Below, piece by piece: positions 21,909 to 33,300 of a DNA stretch of 64,000 bases. Origin of the DNA: Chiridota heheva. Taxonomy: Eukaryota > Echinodermata > Holothuroidea > Apodida > Chiridotidae. The DNA lies in contig JAIGNY010001673.1 of NCBI GenBank assembly GCA_020152595.1, forward strand, positions 62,001-126,000. The letters are read 5' to 3'. The position numbers were made by a program, and so were the translations under genes. Under the pieces are notes generated by a model. That model made no database searches. It was not told the origin of the DNA and saw only the letters and a program-made list of their open reading frames with translations. Position 1 is the first letter of the stretch, and each line of letters begins with the position of its first letter.

Positions 21909-23600
21909 AATTAAACTACTGCAGATAACTATATAATTGACAAACACATTTAAACAATAATCATATTTACTGTAGGAGTGATACTACATTATAAATTGAA
22001 GGTATGTAATCCATTTCACCTATTACAAAGAGCTTTCAATTCTTAGTAAGTCTTTAAAAATTGAAACAAAACTTTGGAAAAAGGAAATTTTGTAAAGTTG
22101 AAAATGTTCAGGAAATATTGATTAAAAGACATATTTAATATAATAAGATATTTGAACAATACCCCTCTTCCCCCTTCTCTCTATCCTTCCACATACACAC
22201 ATCATCATTTAGGTCCTTTGTATTCTTTCATCCAACACAAATGTGCATGACCCTCCAAGTTAAAACCAGAACGTCAATGATGTTGAAGCTCAACAATATT
22301 TAAATACAATATTTGTATGTGGCGTATGGAAGGGGTGGTGGTGGTTGTTTTAGCTGTTGAAATAGGTTTTCTTATTTTAATTCTCTTCAGCAAGTTTACC
22401 AGCATGTAGTGAGTGTTACTTCTCTTAGGTGGGTTGCTGCCAGGCATGAAGTCAGGGCAGTCTAACAGTGAGGTTATATTTCACATCACAATGTGTAATA
22501 TTAAATTCTGGACATTTCTGCGGGCGAATATTTTTTGAAATCAATACACACATATATTAATTTAAAGTTTCTTGATTTTCACTTCATAGCGATGTCTGAA
22601 AAATTATGCTTCTTACAAGAAGTTACAAACCTTTTTGTATAAGTTATAATGTATATTAATGGGTGGTGTTGTCATGTCTCGGTAGATTACTGGCGTTACA
22701 CGAGGGTGAAGGTCAATTTAAAAACAACATGATAAGAAAAAACATTTTGTTACCATAACAAAATTTCAACATTTACACATTCATGTTTAAGAAATAATAA
22801 GATCCCTCTTTCATAGTACATTCAACAAACAAGAAGGTAAAAGCAAATATTTTTGCAACATCCAGTGCAATTTTTTTTGAAACAATTAGTAATAAATCAC
22901 TTTATAGGGAAGTCTGAAAAATTATGCTTCTAACAAAAGTTATCAGCCTTTTTGTATAAATCATGATATGTATTTCAAAGGGTGGTGCCATCATGTCTTG
23001 GTCGATTACTAATGTTTTTGCGAGGGCAAATTGGTCAATTCCACCACAACAAATGGTGAGAACACACATTTTGTAAATTTGAACAATTGTCTTTGAAGGT
23101 GGCGGGGGGTCTAGGACCTTCTTACTTTTCTCATGATGGCTATGCCACTTCCCCCCTCCCCACCCCTCCCCCCCCCTCCCCCACACACACTTTTAATCCA
23201 AAAATCAATTTTATTTTTTTACTTTGAAAAGGCATCATTATTAGGCCAACCAGGGTCACTGAGAGAATAAGAAGGCCTGGGAAAAACTGGGGACCCCTAT
23301 ATCTCAAAATATTTTGGGGGCAAAGAATTAAGGCATTCTTTGTCCAATTTGAACCATGGGTTTGCTGGAGGTTTTCACCCCTGTGGCTATTCTTTTTTTT
23401 TAGTCATTAATCTTGTTTTGAGATCTCCTGATCATCAAAAACATTAAACTCATGTACATTTTTTTTTTTTTTTGAACTAAGGCCTCCTCTTGACGACACC
23501 GATTATTAAGAGGGTGGGTGTGGGAGAGGGGGTGGGAAGGGAGGGAATGTGCCATGTTTCCTGTAACCCTTTTTAACCGATGTAATTCTTGCAAATGACA
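21909..23600. other. Long intron segment with a diverged direct-repeat pair
   Basis: Segments at about 22585-22755 and 22905-23080 share tctgaaaaattatgcttct, cctttttgtataa and gtcatgtct. Otherwise it contains poly-T and poly-C runs (23160-23175, 23391-23475) and no recognisable exon. Confidence 0.55.
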
Positions 23601-24044
23601 AGTGCATCATAATAGGTTGGTACCAAATTCCTTATGCACGAAGATTTGTTGGTTCCATCAATTTCTTATCAAGAATGGTGTCATATTACAATTGTGAACT
23701 GCTACGCATAGCTACATTCACAGTTCTTTCTGTCTTTGTATTCATGGAACTAATTATTTATGTATCAGCTCATATTGTCCAGTTTAGACTGCAGATTTTT
23801 GTGAAAATGATGAAAATTAGAATTGCTCTATTTCAGCTATGCAAACAGTAAATGAAAAACTGAATACACCCTGTGTGTAAATTTTCATCCTCCTCAATCC
23901 TGCCAAATTTCACAAATTTCTAGCCAAAACCCTCTGACTAGATACATTGCAAACATGGGCGACACAAGTGAACAGATTTGTCCCACTTTATAACCTCAAC
24001 GACGTAGTCATCATTGAGCTAAAAAAGATCAAACCTGTACTTAC
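23601..24044. other. Unclassified intron sequence upstream in coordinate of HYR-15
   Basis: No repeat family, open frame or domain was recognised. Confidence 0.5.
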
Positions 24045-24300
24045 TCTCTACTCTGACAACAAAAGAACAGACTGCTGTGTTACCAGCACTGTCTACAAAA
24101 GTGTACTCTACAGTAGTTGCCGTGTCAACTGTAAACAGGTCCCCAGGATTGTGGGTACTTGTTCCTGGAACATCTGTACCCTTATCCACAGCTGTTGGAG
24201 GAATCCATGTCACAACTACCTCTGGTATGTTGGTTGTCACTCTCACATTCAGCTGTCCTGGGCAATTTAGAAATCACTGGTGGGGTGACATCAATTCCAA
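24045..24300 (-). pseudogene. HYR domain exon 15 (canonical) with 1-base frameshift
   Basis: 256-nt exon with good splice signals (acceptor attcattcag, donor GTAAGT), but its length is 3n+1 where every other HYR exon is 3n. Using the acceptor frame, DVTPPVIS is followed by a disrupted stretch. One extra A in the run at about 24270 destroys the expected asparagine-cysteine-proline. The second frame is then clean to the end: VVTWIPPTAVD, HNPGDLFTVDTATT and DSAGNTAVCSFVV. The residues on both sides are typical of HYR, so the disruption is recent or a sequencing or assembly slip. If real, translation of an including transcript would end early unless this exon is skipped, and skipping would also cost the frame nothing because its neighbours are phase 1. 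Confidence 0.8.
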
Positions 24301-24365
24301 CTGAATGAATGAAGGAAGTCATCGTTAGTGGAATGTAATAAATCATGTATTCCTAAAGAGCTAGC

Positions 24366-24762
24366 ATTAAGAATTGTTGACCCTTAGACCCCTCCAACCA
24401 TCAAAACCAGGAGTAATTCACACCATTCAACCTAAGAGACTCTTCACAATTCATTGACTATAGCAACCAGCTATTGTTACACCATACACAAGACTGGGGT
24501 AATCCATACTTTCTTAACTGACAGCATCTTCATAGTCTATTCACAGTTTACTTGTTAGCAACCAGCTACTGTTACACCATACACAGTGATCATTCCATCT
24601 GAGGCTTAAGCCATATAACTACTGCTCAGTGAAACGAATAGGATTAGTCTTTGGCTGAGCCTACTAAGTATGAATATACATTATATGCTTGGGAGGACTT
24701 TGTGCAAAACCCATGAATGATTGATGGACCATTCCTCATAAGGATGGTCATTTCATTATGGT
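24366..24762 (+). mobile_element. Dispersed repeat family A, copy 6
   Basis: Starts gcattaagaattgttgaccc and ends gatggtcatttcattatgg. It is more diverged than the others, but the order of the segments is kept. Confidence 0.8.
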
Positions 24763-25260
24763 AGAAAACTCCTCAGAGAAAACATGCAGACTATTTTGCG
24801 AAAGGAACCAGGAGTTTTAACTGTGAAAACTCGGAGACCTAAGCGGCCTACAGCTATCCAGTAGGCACGCAAAAAGAAAGTAAATACGTGTCGCAATGCG
24901 GAAGCCACAAAGGAGGGCGCTATAGCGGTAGCATTTTGTTTTGGTTGTATAGTGCTGTAAATCAGGTCTCTGAGACCAGATTACATATATTCATAGCATA
25001 GAAGTTAATATATTATTGATATGATGTTCATATTGCAAGCGCTGTCCACGCTAATATATAATTTGAAGTGAATAGGATTTTTATAGAAATGGTTGAGAAA
25101 AATATATAGCAGTTGGTGGGAGGACTGCATTATAGATAATAACAAATTGTAAACTGATTGTTTTTTTAATTTTCAATACATTTTAATCTTTGGGAGACAT
25201 TCCCTAAAGTCAAATCACAAACAAAAATGTAAACAAAAGGAAAGAAAAAGCAAAACTCAC
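24763..25260. other. Unclassified intron sequence
   Basis: Contains a short palindrome caggtctctgagaccaga near 24963, but no repeat family or exon. Confidence 0.5.
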
Positions 25261-25515
25261 TAATGGTCACTGTAAAGGTGCAGATAGCAGTAAGTGAATT
25301 GACGCTGTCAGTAAATATATATACAACTGTCGTCGTTGATGGCACAAGGAAGAGAGACCCGGTCATGTGACTTTCAAAGACTGACAGGTCTCCGTTCACG
25401 TTGCTGCTCGCTGTTGGAAGCACCCAAGTAATGCTGAGCTCAGTTTCTGTGGACTCGCGTTCAATATCACTTGGGCAACTGGTTATGGTTGGTGGAATAT
25501 CGATAGGGGGTGAAT
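25261..25515 (-). CDS. HYR domain exon 14 (last of variant block)
   Basis: 255-nt phase 1-1 exon. The acceptor is cttttcttag and the donor is GTGAGT. It reads IDIPPTITSCPSDI, ITWVLPTASSNVNG, LVPSTTTVVYIFTDSVNS and ICTFTVTIS. The ASSN loop and VPS pattern are variant-type. The SPPIDIPP linker duplicates the PP motif. The next exon in gene order (HYR-15) returns to the canonical class, so this marks the block boundary. Confidence 0.92.
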
Positions 25516-25888
25516 CTAAGAAAAGAATTAAATGCAGGTTGCATATATTATGATGATGACAAAACACTAACGCATGCTGTGCAAATACCGCTACTACAAT
25601 TTATCAAAATATCCGCCGTCCGACGGATTTCAGAAAGCTTAATCTTGCTGCGTTTTAAAAACCGCGACCATTTGTGTGATACTATAGCTCTGTCTGAACT
25701 TTCCGCTCCACTAATTCAATAAAAGGATCTATTGTTAACCAGCAAATGCAGTGTATTTGCTTGGCTTATTAGTTCAAGGTTGTGAAGCAGAAAGCTTACT
25801 GAGCAACAATAGTTGGCTGTTTAAAGCATCATTTAGAGCTAAATGATTTGTCTGCAGAGAACATGCATGACTAAGTCATTAGGCACTG

Positions 25889-26263
25889 CTTAAAAATTTG
25901 TCCTGCAATTTTGAAGAAACAAATTAACCACATCATTCAACAAGATTAACTTTGCATCATAACATTGAGGTATAAATAGGTCTAAGCTTAATAGTTAATT
26001 CCACCTTTCCCCAACAGCAAAGACAAACAATGCCAACATTGATTACAGTAACTACTTATATTACAAATTCAGATGTGTGTCACTAAAAATACCACCATAA
26101 CACCAGTGGGAGTTGTTATCTTGAAGCAGCATAGATAAGGTGAAACTGTATACAGTTTTGTGGTTTGGGGAACAAAGAAATATACAACTTTTACTCTGAC
26201 CAGCCCTGCTCCATTTGAAGGCCGGTTGAGATGTTCCTGGTTTTAAGCAGAGCCATTTCTAAA
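25889..26263 (+). mobile_element. MITE family B, copy 2
   Basis: The start aggcactgcttaaaaattt and the reverse complement of the end (atggctctgcttaaaacca) are good terminal inverted repeats, clearer than in copy 1. The body is colinear with copies 1 and 3. Confidence 0.8.
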
Positions 26264-26700
26264 GTTAAGTTGAAATTTTTTAAAGAAATATTTTCAGCAC
26301 AGAGCCTAACGACCTTTACTCCTCATGGATGGCAATCATGAGGACAATGACAGCAATGGCAATACTTACAAGACAGCAATGGCAATACTTACAATGACAG
26401 CAATGGCAATACTTACAATGACACACAGACGCTGATACGATAACAATGAGTATAACGATGATCACAATGATGACTTTTAACTATTCATTTTAATGAAACA
26501 CTTATTCTAAAGAATGTTCAAAATGTACTAAATTTATTTAAAAAAATTAAGAGTAGACTTTTGATACTAGATATTGTAACATCTTTCAAACTTCCTGAAT
26601 GAAGCAAGAAATGAGTTTCTGCTTTGTTGTCCTCTCAACATCTACTGTATCTGGCCACATAAGTAAAATGACATTGATCGGTTGGTTGAGATTTGTTGGC
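26264..26700. other. Intron sequence with a short 24-bp repeat
   Basis: At 26336-26430 there are about four copies of a unit containing agcaatggcaatacttaca. Otherwise unclassified. Confidence 0.6.
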
Positions 26701-26711
26701 ATGGCAACAGA

Positions 26712-27109
26712 AAATGCCCTTAGACCCCTCCAACCCGACACCCCCGATTTTCTCAAAATCAGGGGTAATCAACACCATTCAACCCGAGAGACTCTTCACA
26801 CTTCATTGACTAGCATCCAGCTATTGTTACACCATACACAACACAGGGGTAATCTATACCTTCTTATCTGACAACATCTTCATAGTCTATTCACAGTTCA
26901 CTTGTTAGCAACGAGCTACTGTTATACTGTACACAATAGGTCATTTTCTTGGGCTCAAGCCACATAACTGCAAATTCGCATCACTGCGAATCAGATTAGT
27001 GCTTGGCGGAGCCTAAATAGAAATATACATTATATGCTTGGAAGGACTTTGTGCAACCCCATGAATGATTGATGGATCATTCCTTGTAAGGATGGTTATT
27101 TCATCATGT
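26712..27109 (+). mobile_element. Dispersed repeat family A, copy 7
   Basis: Starts at gcccttagacccctccaacc (the first bases are missing) and ends gatggttatttcatcatg. Both internal related segments are present. Confidence 0.82.
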
Positions 27110-27299
27110 TTATTAGTTCATTATTTCAAGCTAAAATAAAGGCACATAAGAGAGGCTTAATGAAGAGGTAAAGCAAAAAAGACTTGTTGGGGCCAGTAGG
27201 AGGAATCCTGAGGGTCAGATGATTTAGTTCTAGTTGATATAGCAAATTGAAGAAGAGAAGTTGTAAAAGTTATATAAAAAAAAGAGAAATGTGTGATTG

Positions 27300-27366
27300 T
27301 TTTAGGGAGAGGAAGGGGGGGGGGGAAGGGGGGAAGGGGGGAAGGGGGAAGAAGGGGGGTAAGGGG
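27300..27366 (+). repeat. G-rich tract beside HYR-13
   Basis: Repeated runs of 4 to 11 G separated by aa or aag on the plus strand, about 50 bp beyond the HYR-13 donor. The matching transcript is C-rich. Capable of G-quadruplex formation on the template DNA strand. Confidence 0.8.
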
Positions 27367-27414
27367 CACTCTGTAGAGAGCAAAGAAAGGAAAATGACAT
27401 TAAATTTGACTTAC

Positions 27415-27666
27415 TTATAATAATTTTGAATTCACAAGTGTTGGAGGCCCCAGTACTTTCGTCTATGAATGTGTAAATAACTGTGGTCTCAGATCCAACT
27501 TGGAACAGGTCTTGAGGATTGTAGTTGGAGGAGGTCAACAGATTACCCCCTGCATTGGTCATGGCAATTGGTGCAAGCCAGTTCACGCTGATCTGACTAA
27601 TGCCAAATGGTGCGGTCACGTCGATTGGTGCTGGACATGTTTGGACAAATGGTGGGACAGCTTCGA
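27415..27666 (-). CDS. HYR domain exon 13 (variant, transitional)
   Basis: 252-nt phase 1-1 exon. The acceptor is tcccatccag and the donor is GTAAGT. It reads AVPPFVQTCPAPI, VNWLAPIAMTNAGG, NYNPQDLFQVGSETTV and FIDESTGASNTCEFKIII. It mixes traits: VGS before strand six, as in canonical domains, but the longer ESTGASNTC turn of the variant class. A G-rich tract lies about 50 bp beyond the donor. Confidence 0.9.
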
Positions 27667-29089
27667 CTGGATGGGAATAAAAGAGGAAGGTAAAAACTTT
27701 TAAATTCATACAAAATTTGTGATGAATGCTTGACAAAAAGCTCAAAATGTTGATGTCATCCAGTAGATTTACCCCGCTAAGTGTAGCGGGGAAATTTACG
27801 AGAGTTATACTTACCTTCCATGCTATAAATACGCAATCTGGTCACATGACCAGATTCTAACGTACTTCAAACCGACCTTAAAAACATAGTTACCAGCCCA
27901 GCCTTGACCTCCATAATACCTTTACTAACCCTCACTTAACATTCCACCAAGGCCTGAACAAGAGGGGAGGCGGGCCTGGATGCAAGGAAGGTAAGTATAA
28001 CTCTTGTAAATATCCCTGCTACGTTTAGCGAGGTAAATTTACTTCAAGTTATACCTTACCTTCTATGCTATAAATATGCAATCAGATTGCAACCAAGGAT
28101 CGGAAGGAAGGGAGTTCAGGTCAAAGCTCAATTTTCTAAAGGCTGGTACCCAAAACTCGTACTAGATTTATCCTACTTAAGGGACTAGATTCCTTATCCT
28201 CTTAAGGACGAAAGTCCTCTGAGTGGGAAGTACTAAAAAATAGTAACTTCTAGTTACAGTCAAACCAAACAAGGTCCTATTCGTTAAGAGTAACTGAAGC
28301 AAACGTCACATGAACGATTGGGAACGAAGCATGTCTTAGATAAAATGAATTGAAGAATTCCTGGACCGAGGAAAAAATTCATTAGTGCCTAATTTCATAA
28401 GAGCAAAAGTTAGCCGAGTAACACAAACTTCGTAAAGTATGTCAGGCAAAAACAAGAGAAAAAAAAGTGGTATGCATTTTCCCAAACGGTGGCACAAGAA
28501 ATCCCGTGAAAGGGGCCATGCCTCAAGCCCGAGTGCATACCCCGACCGTTCCAAGAACAGTGTTGACTACTTTAAGAGATTGCTTCTGGACGATCCATCG
28601 GAGGTAAATGTCTCGCGACACAGTACGATGAGATCTCCGTGTATCTTCCCAGTGGTCACGAATCAATGATCGTCGACCCAACTCGGTGGATGGCTGCAAG
28701 CTATCCTAACACCCGTGACTGAACCGAGTCTAAAAGAGGGTTTCCCAAAACGAGAGGGAGGTGGAGGGGGGATGAAAAACTCCTCAGAAATGCCTTGCTA
28801 CACCAAGGATTGGCAGACAAAGAACACACAGTCAAACAAAGTGCTCTGGGACTGTGGTGCAGTTTTCTGGAACCCGGGAAAGAGACAAGTTGTCCCTGAC
28901 CAGAGGTTCATACGGGAAGCCTGCAAAGTCTTGAGCAACTGAGGGAACCACAATTGGCCAGGCCAAGTGGGCGCTATCGGTCGTACGTCGCCTTGCTTAG
29001 CATTCTCAGTACCAGAGTGAAAGGCGGAAAACGTAACTCACATAGTGAGTCCCTTTGAAAAATACGTTAACCCCAAAACCCACGGGTCA

Positions 29090-29840
29090 GTAGATAGGAC
29101 ACAAAGAATCGACAGCTTGCGATCGTCCACGAATGCAAACAGACCTAAGTCCGGGAGACCGAATAAGGTCCTGATTGCCCTGGTCACCTATGGGAAGCAT
29201 GCCCACCCTGTGGGGGTTCCACTGAAGCGGGACGATTGATCCGTGATCATGTTCTCGTAGTCCGAGGTGAGCAGCCTTACGGCTGGCATACTTCGTCCTG
29301 CGCCGAGACAAAAGGAAGGATATCAGAAACTCTTGGGAGTCCATTCCTATCTGTCTGAAAAAGATGCTCAGCACTAGCGGTAAAAGGTGAAAAATGCCGG
29401 GCATTCTGCCTGTGAAATAGGCCACGTAACTGCCCAAGTTTCTGTCATGGGGATCACATGAAATGTGCCCCTACCTCGACCAAGACGCATCCGTCAGCAC
29501 CAAAGGTGAAAGTCTGACGGGTGGAAACTTCGTTCCTCTCAACAGGTGGGAGCGTCCGCACCACCACCAAACGGAGGTGGCCACCGACTAAAAGTGTAAA
29601 GTACCAAGGCGTCCTGGAAAAGACAGCCAAAGGTCTAGCAAAAGAGGGCATATGTTCCTCGCGTAACATTTGTACATGGGAACTACGTCCACCGGACTGG
29701 CAAAGTGGACCATGAGCCTCAGCCAGTCTCTCGCCAGAGGCGCATGCTATGAGAGGAGGAAAACATCGTATGCATCGGTTGCTGATGGCTGGTGGTGTGT
29801 GGTAGGCAACAGCCTCTCCTACATGGCCTATGTGATCCAA
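29090..29840 (-). pseudogene. RT connection and RNase H remnant of DIRS-like copy 2
   Basis: The minus-strand frame at 29454-29840 reads SGGRSSHVQMLREEHMPSF, with the R..Q..L-type segment that precedes RNase H in these elements. Near 29490 the adjacent frame shows LTDAS, the first RNase H aspartate motif. A stop and frame change follow. Assignment to DIRS rests on the similarity of the element's ends to copy 1 and on gene order. Confidence 0.6.
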
Positions 29841-30308
29841 GATGGAAGTCTGGATATAAAGAGGTACATGAAGGAAGGAAACATCCTCCCATGGACTAAA
29901 CTATAATTCTTCCCATTAAAGCTTCCAGCTTCTTTCTCTGTCCCTACTCCGGGACCTGCTCCATTGTGGAGAGGACCGGGTGAGAGAAGTGAGCGAAATG
30001 CCGAACGTCGGCGAAATGCCCAGGGTGAAGTGCTGTTGAGCGGGAAGAATCTTTCAGGCTGATAGCACTGATAAGTTATTTCCAGCTTAGGGTTAACGTA
30101 CGTCATATAACTCTGTAAAAACTCGTGAAACAGCGGAGCTATGGAGCCCCGGTGATTGAGGAGCAGTGTGGCAGATAAGACTGCTGGCTCTGAGCAAAGT
30201 TTGTTTAAACTTTACTGATCTAAGCCAATGAGTAAAACCCTGCTGGTCAAAAAGACTTGACGTGGTTGAAAAAGTACAGACAACACCACCTTGTGGGTCT
30301 GACTAGTA

Positions 30309-30768
30309 CCATTAGCTGTGGCTCTCCTTAAAATTCTGTTCCAGCCAGTCCAAACCACAGACCTAAATATTGTGACTAATATAACCAATTATCTTTCCTA
30401 AAATCAACCTCTTGCTAAATGATTGACAGTTCATATGGCATGCATGTAATGAAGCACTTGTTTAACTAAAAGGTGTTAGGGTTATCAAAGAAAACAATGG
30501 TTCCCTTATTGCTAGAACTAGTTACAACTACTGTGTGAACTTTTATGAACTGTATTTACTGTGTGCAATTATCTTTGGACACTGGGTGTAATTTGAGTAA
30601 CTGGTGTCTGGAATATTATCAGCGAGTGGAACCTGAGCTTAATTGCGTGTAGTTTCAAAATAAGGAAAAAGATAGAAAAATGATAGGGAAATGTCTGGCC
30701 CGATCTGCTTAACTTTGACATCCAGTCTGAGTGTTTAATTTTTTAAGGACAGGACCAGCTAATGCCCT
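30309..30768 (+). mobile_element. MITE family D, copy 2 (inside DIRS-like copy 2)
   Basis: Starts attagctgtggctctcctta and ends aggaccagctaatgc; it is colinear with copy 1 at 21445 and only lightly diverged. It is a later insertion into the DIRS-like body. Confidence 0.8.
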
Positions 30769-30779
30769 AAACTCTGGTT

Positions 30780-33300
30780 AGCGAAATATAAGGAAGGCTG
30801 TTAATATAAGTCATAAACAAAACCGTGTAAGACTTTGTAGCTGCAAGACGGTTTTGGGTCGTAAGACCGCTAAGCCGTAAGCCGTTGGCTACGGCTCAGA
30901 AGCGATGTTAAAACGTGCGCCATAAGCAATTTCGGCCGTTATGCAGAACAGGTTCTAGCAACCAAGGTGGCTGCGACCTGACTGGAAAACCACTTAGTCA
31001 AGGTGTCTGAAGACTGTAGCAGTTGTAGAACTGCGTAGCTCTAGGCTACTCCTATCAACAGTGGAACTTGTATGAAGTTGATTGGGTAATGTGTTAACGT
31101 ACAGCGTATTGCTACAACCTCGGAACTGCAGAGCCGATGGCTATGGATGTGGAGAAAACTAATACCGTATGTCTGTATAGGTAGTTACAGGCCGTAAAGC
31201 CGCGTTGAACTGCTTTATGAAGGTGGTAAAGTATATTATGAACTATACATGCCATTGTTTTAACAGCTACCGTGATCGTGGGACTGTCTATCAAAAGGCC
31301 ACCTATGTAAAAAAAAAGTATCCTTTGTGGAGTTAATTTTGACAGGGTGTTTAACGTACTACGTCAACTGTACGAGTCATTAACCGAACCACTGAGGTAG
31401 AAATCAGAAAAGAGACTACATCCTGTGTATACTACACGGGCCATTAATTCCAGTAAACACCCTTCACCACGGAGCTGAGAAGCTAGTGGCTATGTGGGAG
31501 GACTACTGCTGTACTCAGTACGCGTCCCCGTTAAGCATTATAGAGCCGTCATGGATCTACAAAGGTGTCAATATGTCAAGTGTGTTCTACTAGCCATCCG
31601 CCCACTTTGCCTCTGTTCCCACGGAGCAACGAAGGTAGTGGCTAAGCGAGGGGACAACTGGCACTGGTACGTGTCCCTAACGTAATAGCTAACAGTACAA
31701 AAAAAACTGCCTGGATCTACGATAGCGTTAACGTACTACATCTGTTACACGAGTCGTTACCTCAGTATACTTCTATTTACCAAAGGGCCACTGAGTAAGT
31801 GGCTACGCGTGAGGGAGTAAAGCCATACTCAGTACGCGTTCCTGTTGGATTATCTAAAATTATACTGCAGCCATATGGGATACGGTGGGAGTTCACGTAC
31901 TATGTAAGCTTTACTAGCCGTTAACTCTGTTTGTTTCACTACGGAGCTGCAAAGCTGGTAGCTGCATAGGAGGGAGGGGGAGATTACTGTTGTAATCAGT
32001 ACATGTCCTGGTAAGAATAACGGCCTTGGAACTCTGTAGCTCCTGGTCGCTTATCACGCAGCTGCGCTGCTGGTGTGTGCCATTAACTCTGTTTGTATCT
32101 ATTCACCACAGAGCAGCGTAGCCAATGGCTATGTGTGGGGGACTGCCGTCGAACGCTGTATGCGTCCCAGTAAGAATGATGACCACGGAACTCTGTAGCA
32201 CACATCTATTGGTCGCATTACCCCGCAGCTGTGTTATCCAGGTTTAATGTACGTTGTATGTTATCCCGTGTAGGTCCTCTGGGGCCGCCGTGACAGCCCG
32301 TTCATAAGAGCCTTATAAGGTTAGGCTCCGATAGCGTATGGGCCCATACAGGACCATACAACGGAACCGTAAGGGCCTATAGAGTGTAGCTATGGAACTG
32401 TATGGGCCCGTACAGGTCTGTTCCGTAAACCTGTAAAGCCGTGGCACGGACTCATGAACTCATGTCTTGGAGCCGTAGGGACCGGTACAGAGCCGTTCAG
32501 AAGGCCCGTAAAGCTGTTACGGGATTACGACGTTACGTAAAACCGTGCCAATTTTTGTATAGTTTTAGTGGAACATCACATTCAATGCCAAAATTATATC
32601 CAGGGTAGTTCGGACGGTGGTGGAAGTATTTAACACGGAGAAAATAGCTCTCGTGATGCTATGACCTCTCGTGGAGATGGTTTTTATTACCAGACCACAG
32701 AGCTTCGTAACCTAAAGAAGCGTTTACATGCGACGCATCGCGGGGCATCTTGGGTGCGTAACGCACCGACACTCGGAAACTTGTCCTCCGTGTCCATGAT
32801 GCTGGTAAAATTTTTTGCGAAGCCATGATGTTCAACGCGGAAAATCTTACTAAGGTAGCTCACACGGTCGTGGAACTGCGTAGCTGATGGTTACAGTAAC
32901 AAGAAGAAAATAGCTCTCGTGATGCTATACTCCTTGTGAAGATTGTTACCTATTATTTGACCATGTAGCTTCATAGCTAGTGGGTCTATTTCCGGGTTTA
33001 TTGTACATTGTACGTTATCCCGCTAAAAACTATGGAGCTGTGCGGACCCCTTTGCCTGAGCTGTATGGAACCTAACAAAAGCCATTGGTTACGAAGCTGT
33101 ACTGACCCGTACGGAGTCGTCCAATGACCCGTATGGAGCCGTATCACGGACCTGTATGGGGCCGTGGGGCCATACAGAGCCAATCACCGGAGCCGTTCGG
33201 ACCTAATAGATTTGTGAAACTAATCCAATGACTCTACAACAAGCCGTAAAATTACTTGTAACTTACTTATAACCTCTTAGAGCGTCCCACCTCTTGGACA
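30780..33300. repeat. Non-coding degenerate CG-rich repeats within DIRS-like copy 2
   Basis: Many irregular recurrences of tatggagccgta, cgtatgggcc and tacgtcaac-like words, densest at 32280-32540 and 33040-33210. The same words form the regular 30-bp array at 45590-46075 in DIRS-like copy 3, so this is the element's own repeat-prone upstream region. Confidence 0.6.

Noticed and set aside
25510-25722. 70-codon plus-strand frame next to HYR-14
   Set aside because: It overlaps the HYR-14 acceptor region, has no domain, and is consistent with chance.
28439-29239. Plus-strand frames with basic residues (MSGKNKRKKSG and others)
   Set aside because: They are antisense readings within the DIRS-like copy 2 coding region, whose minus strand carries the recognisable remnants.
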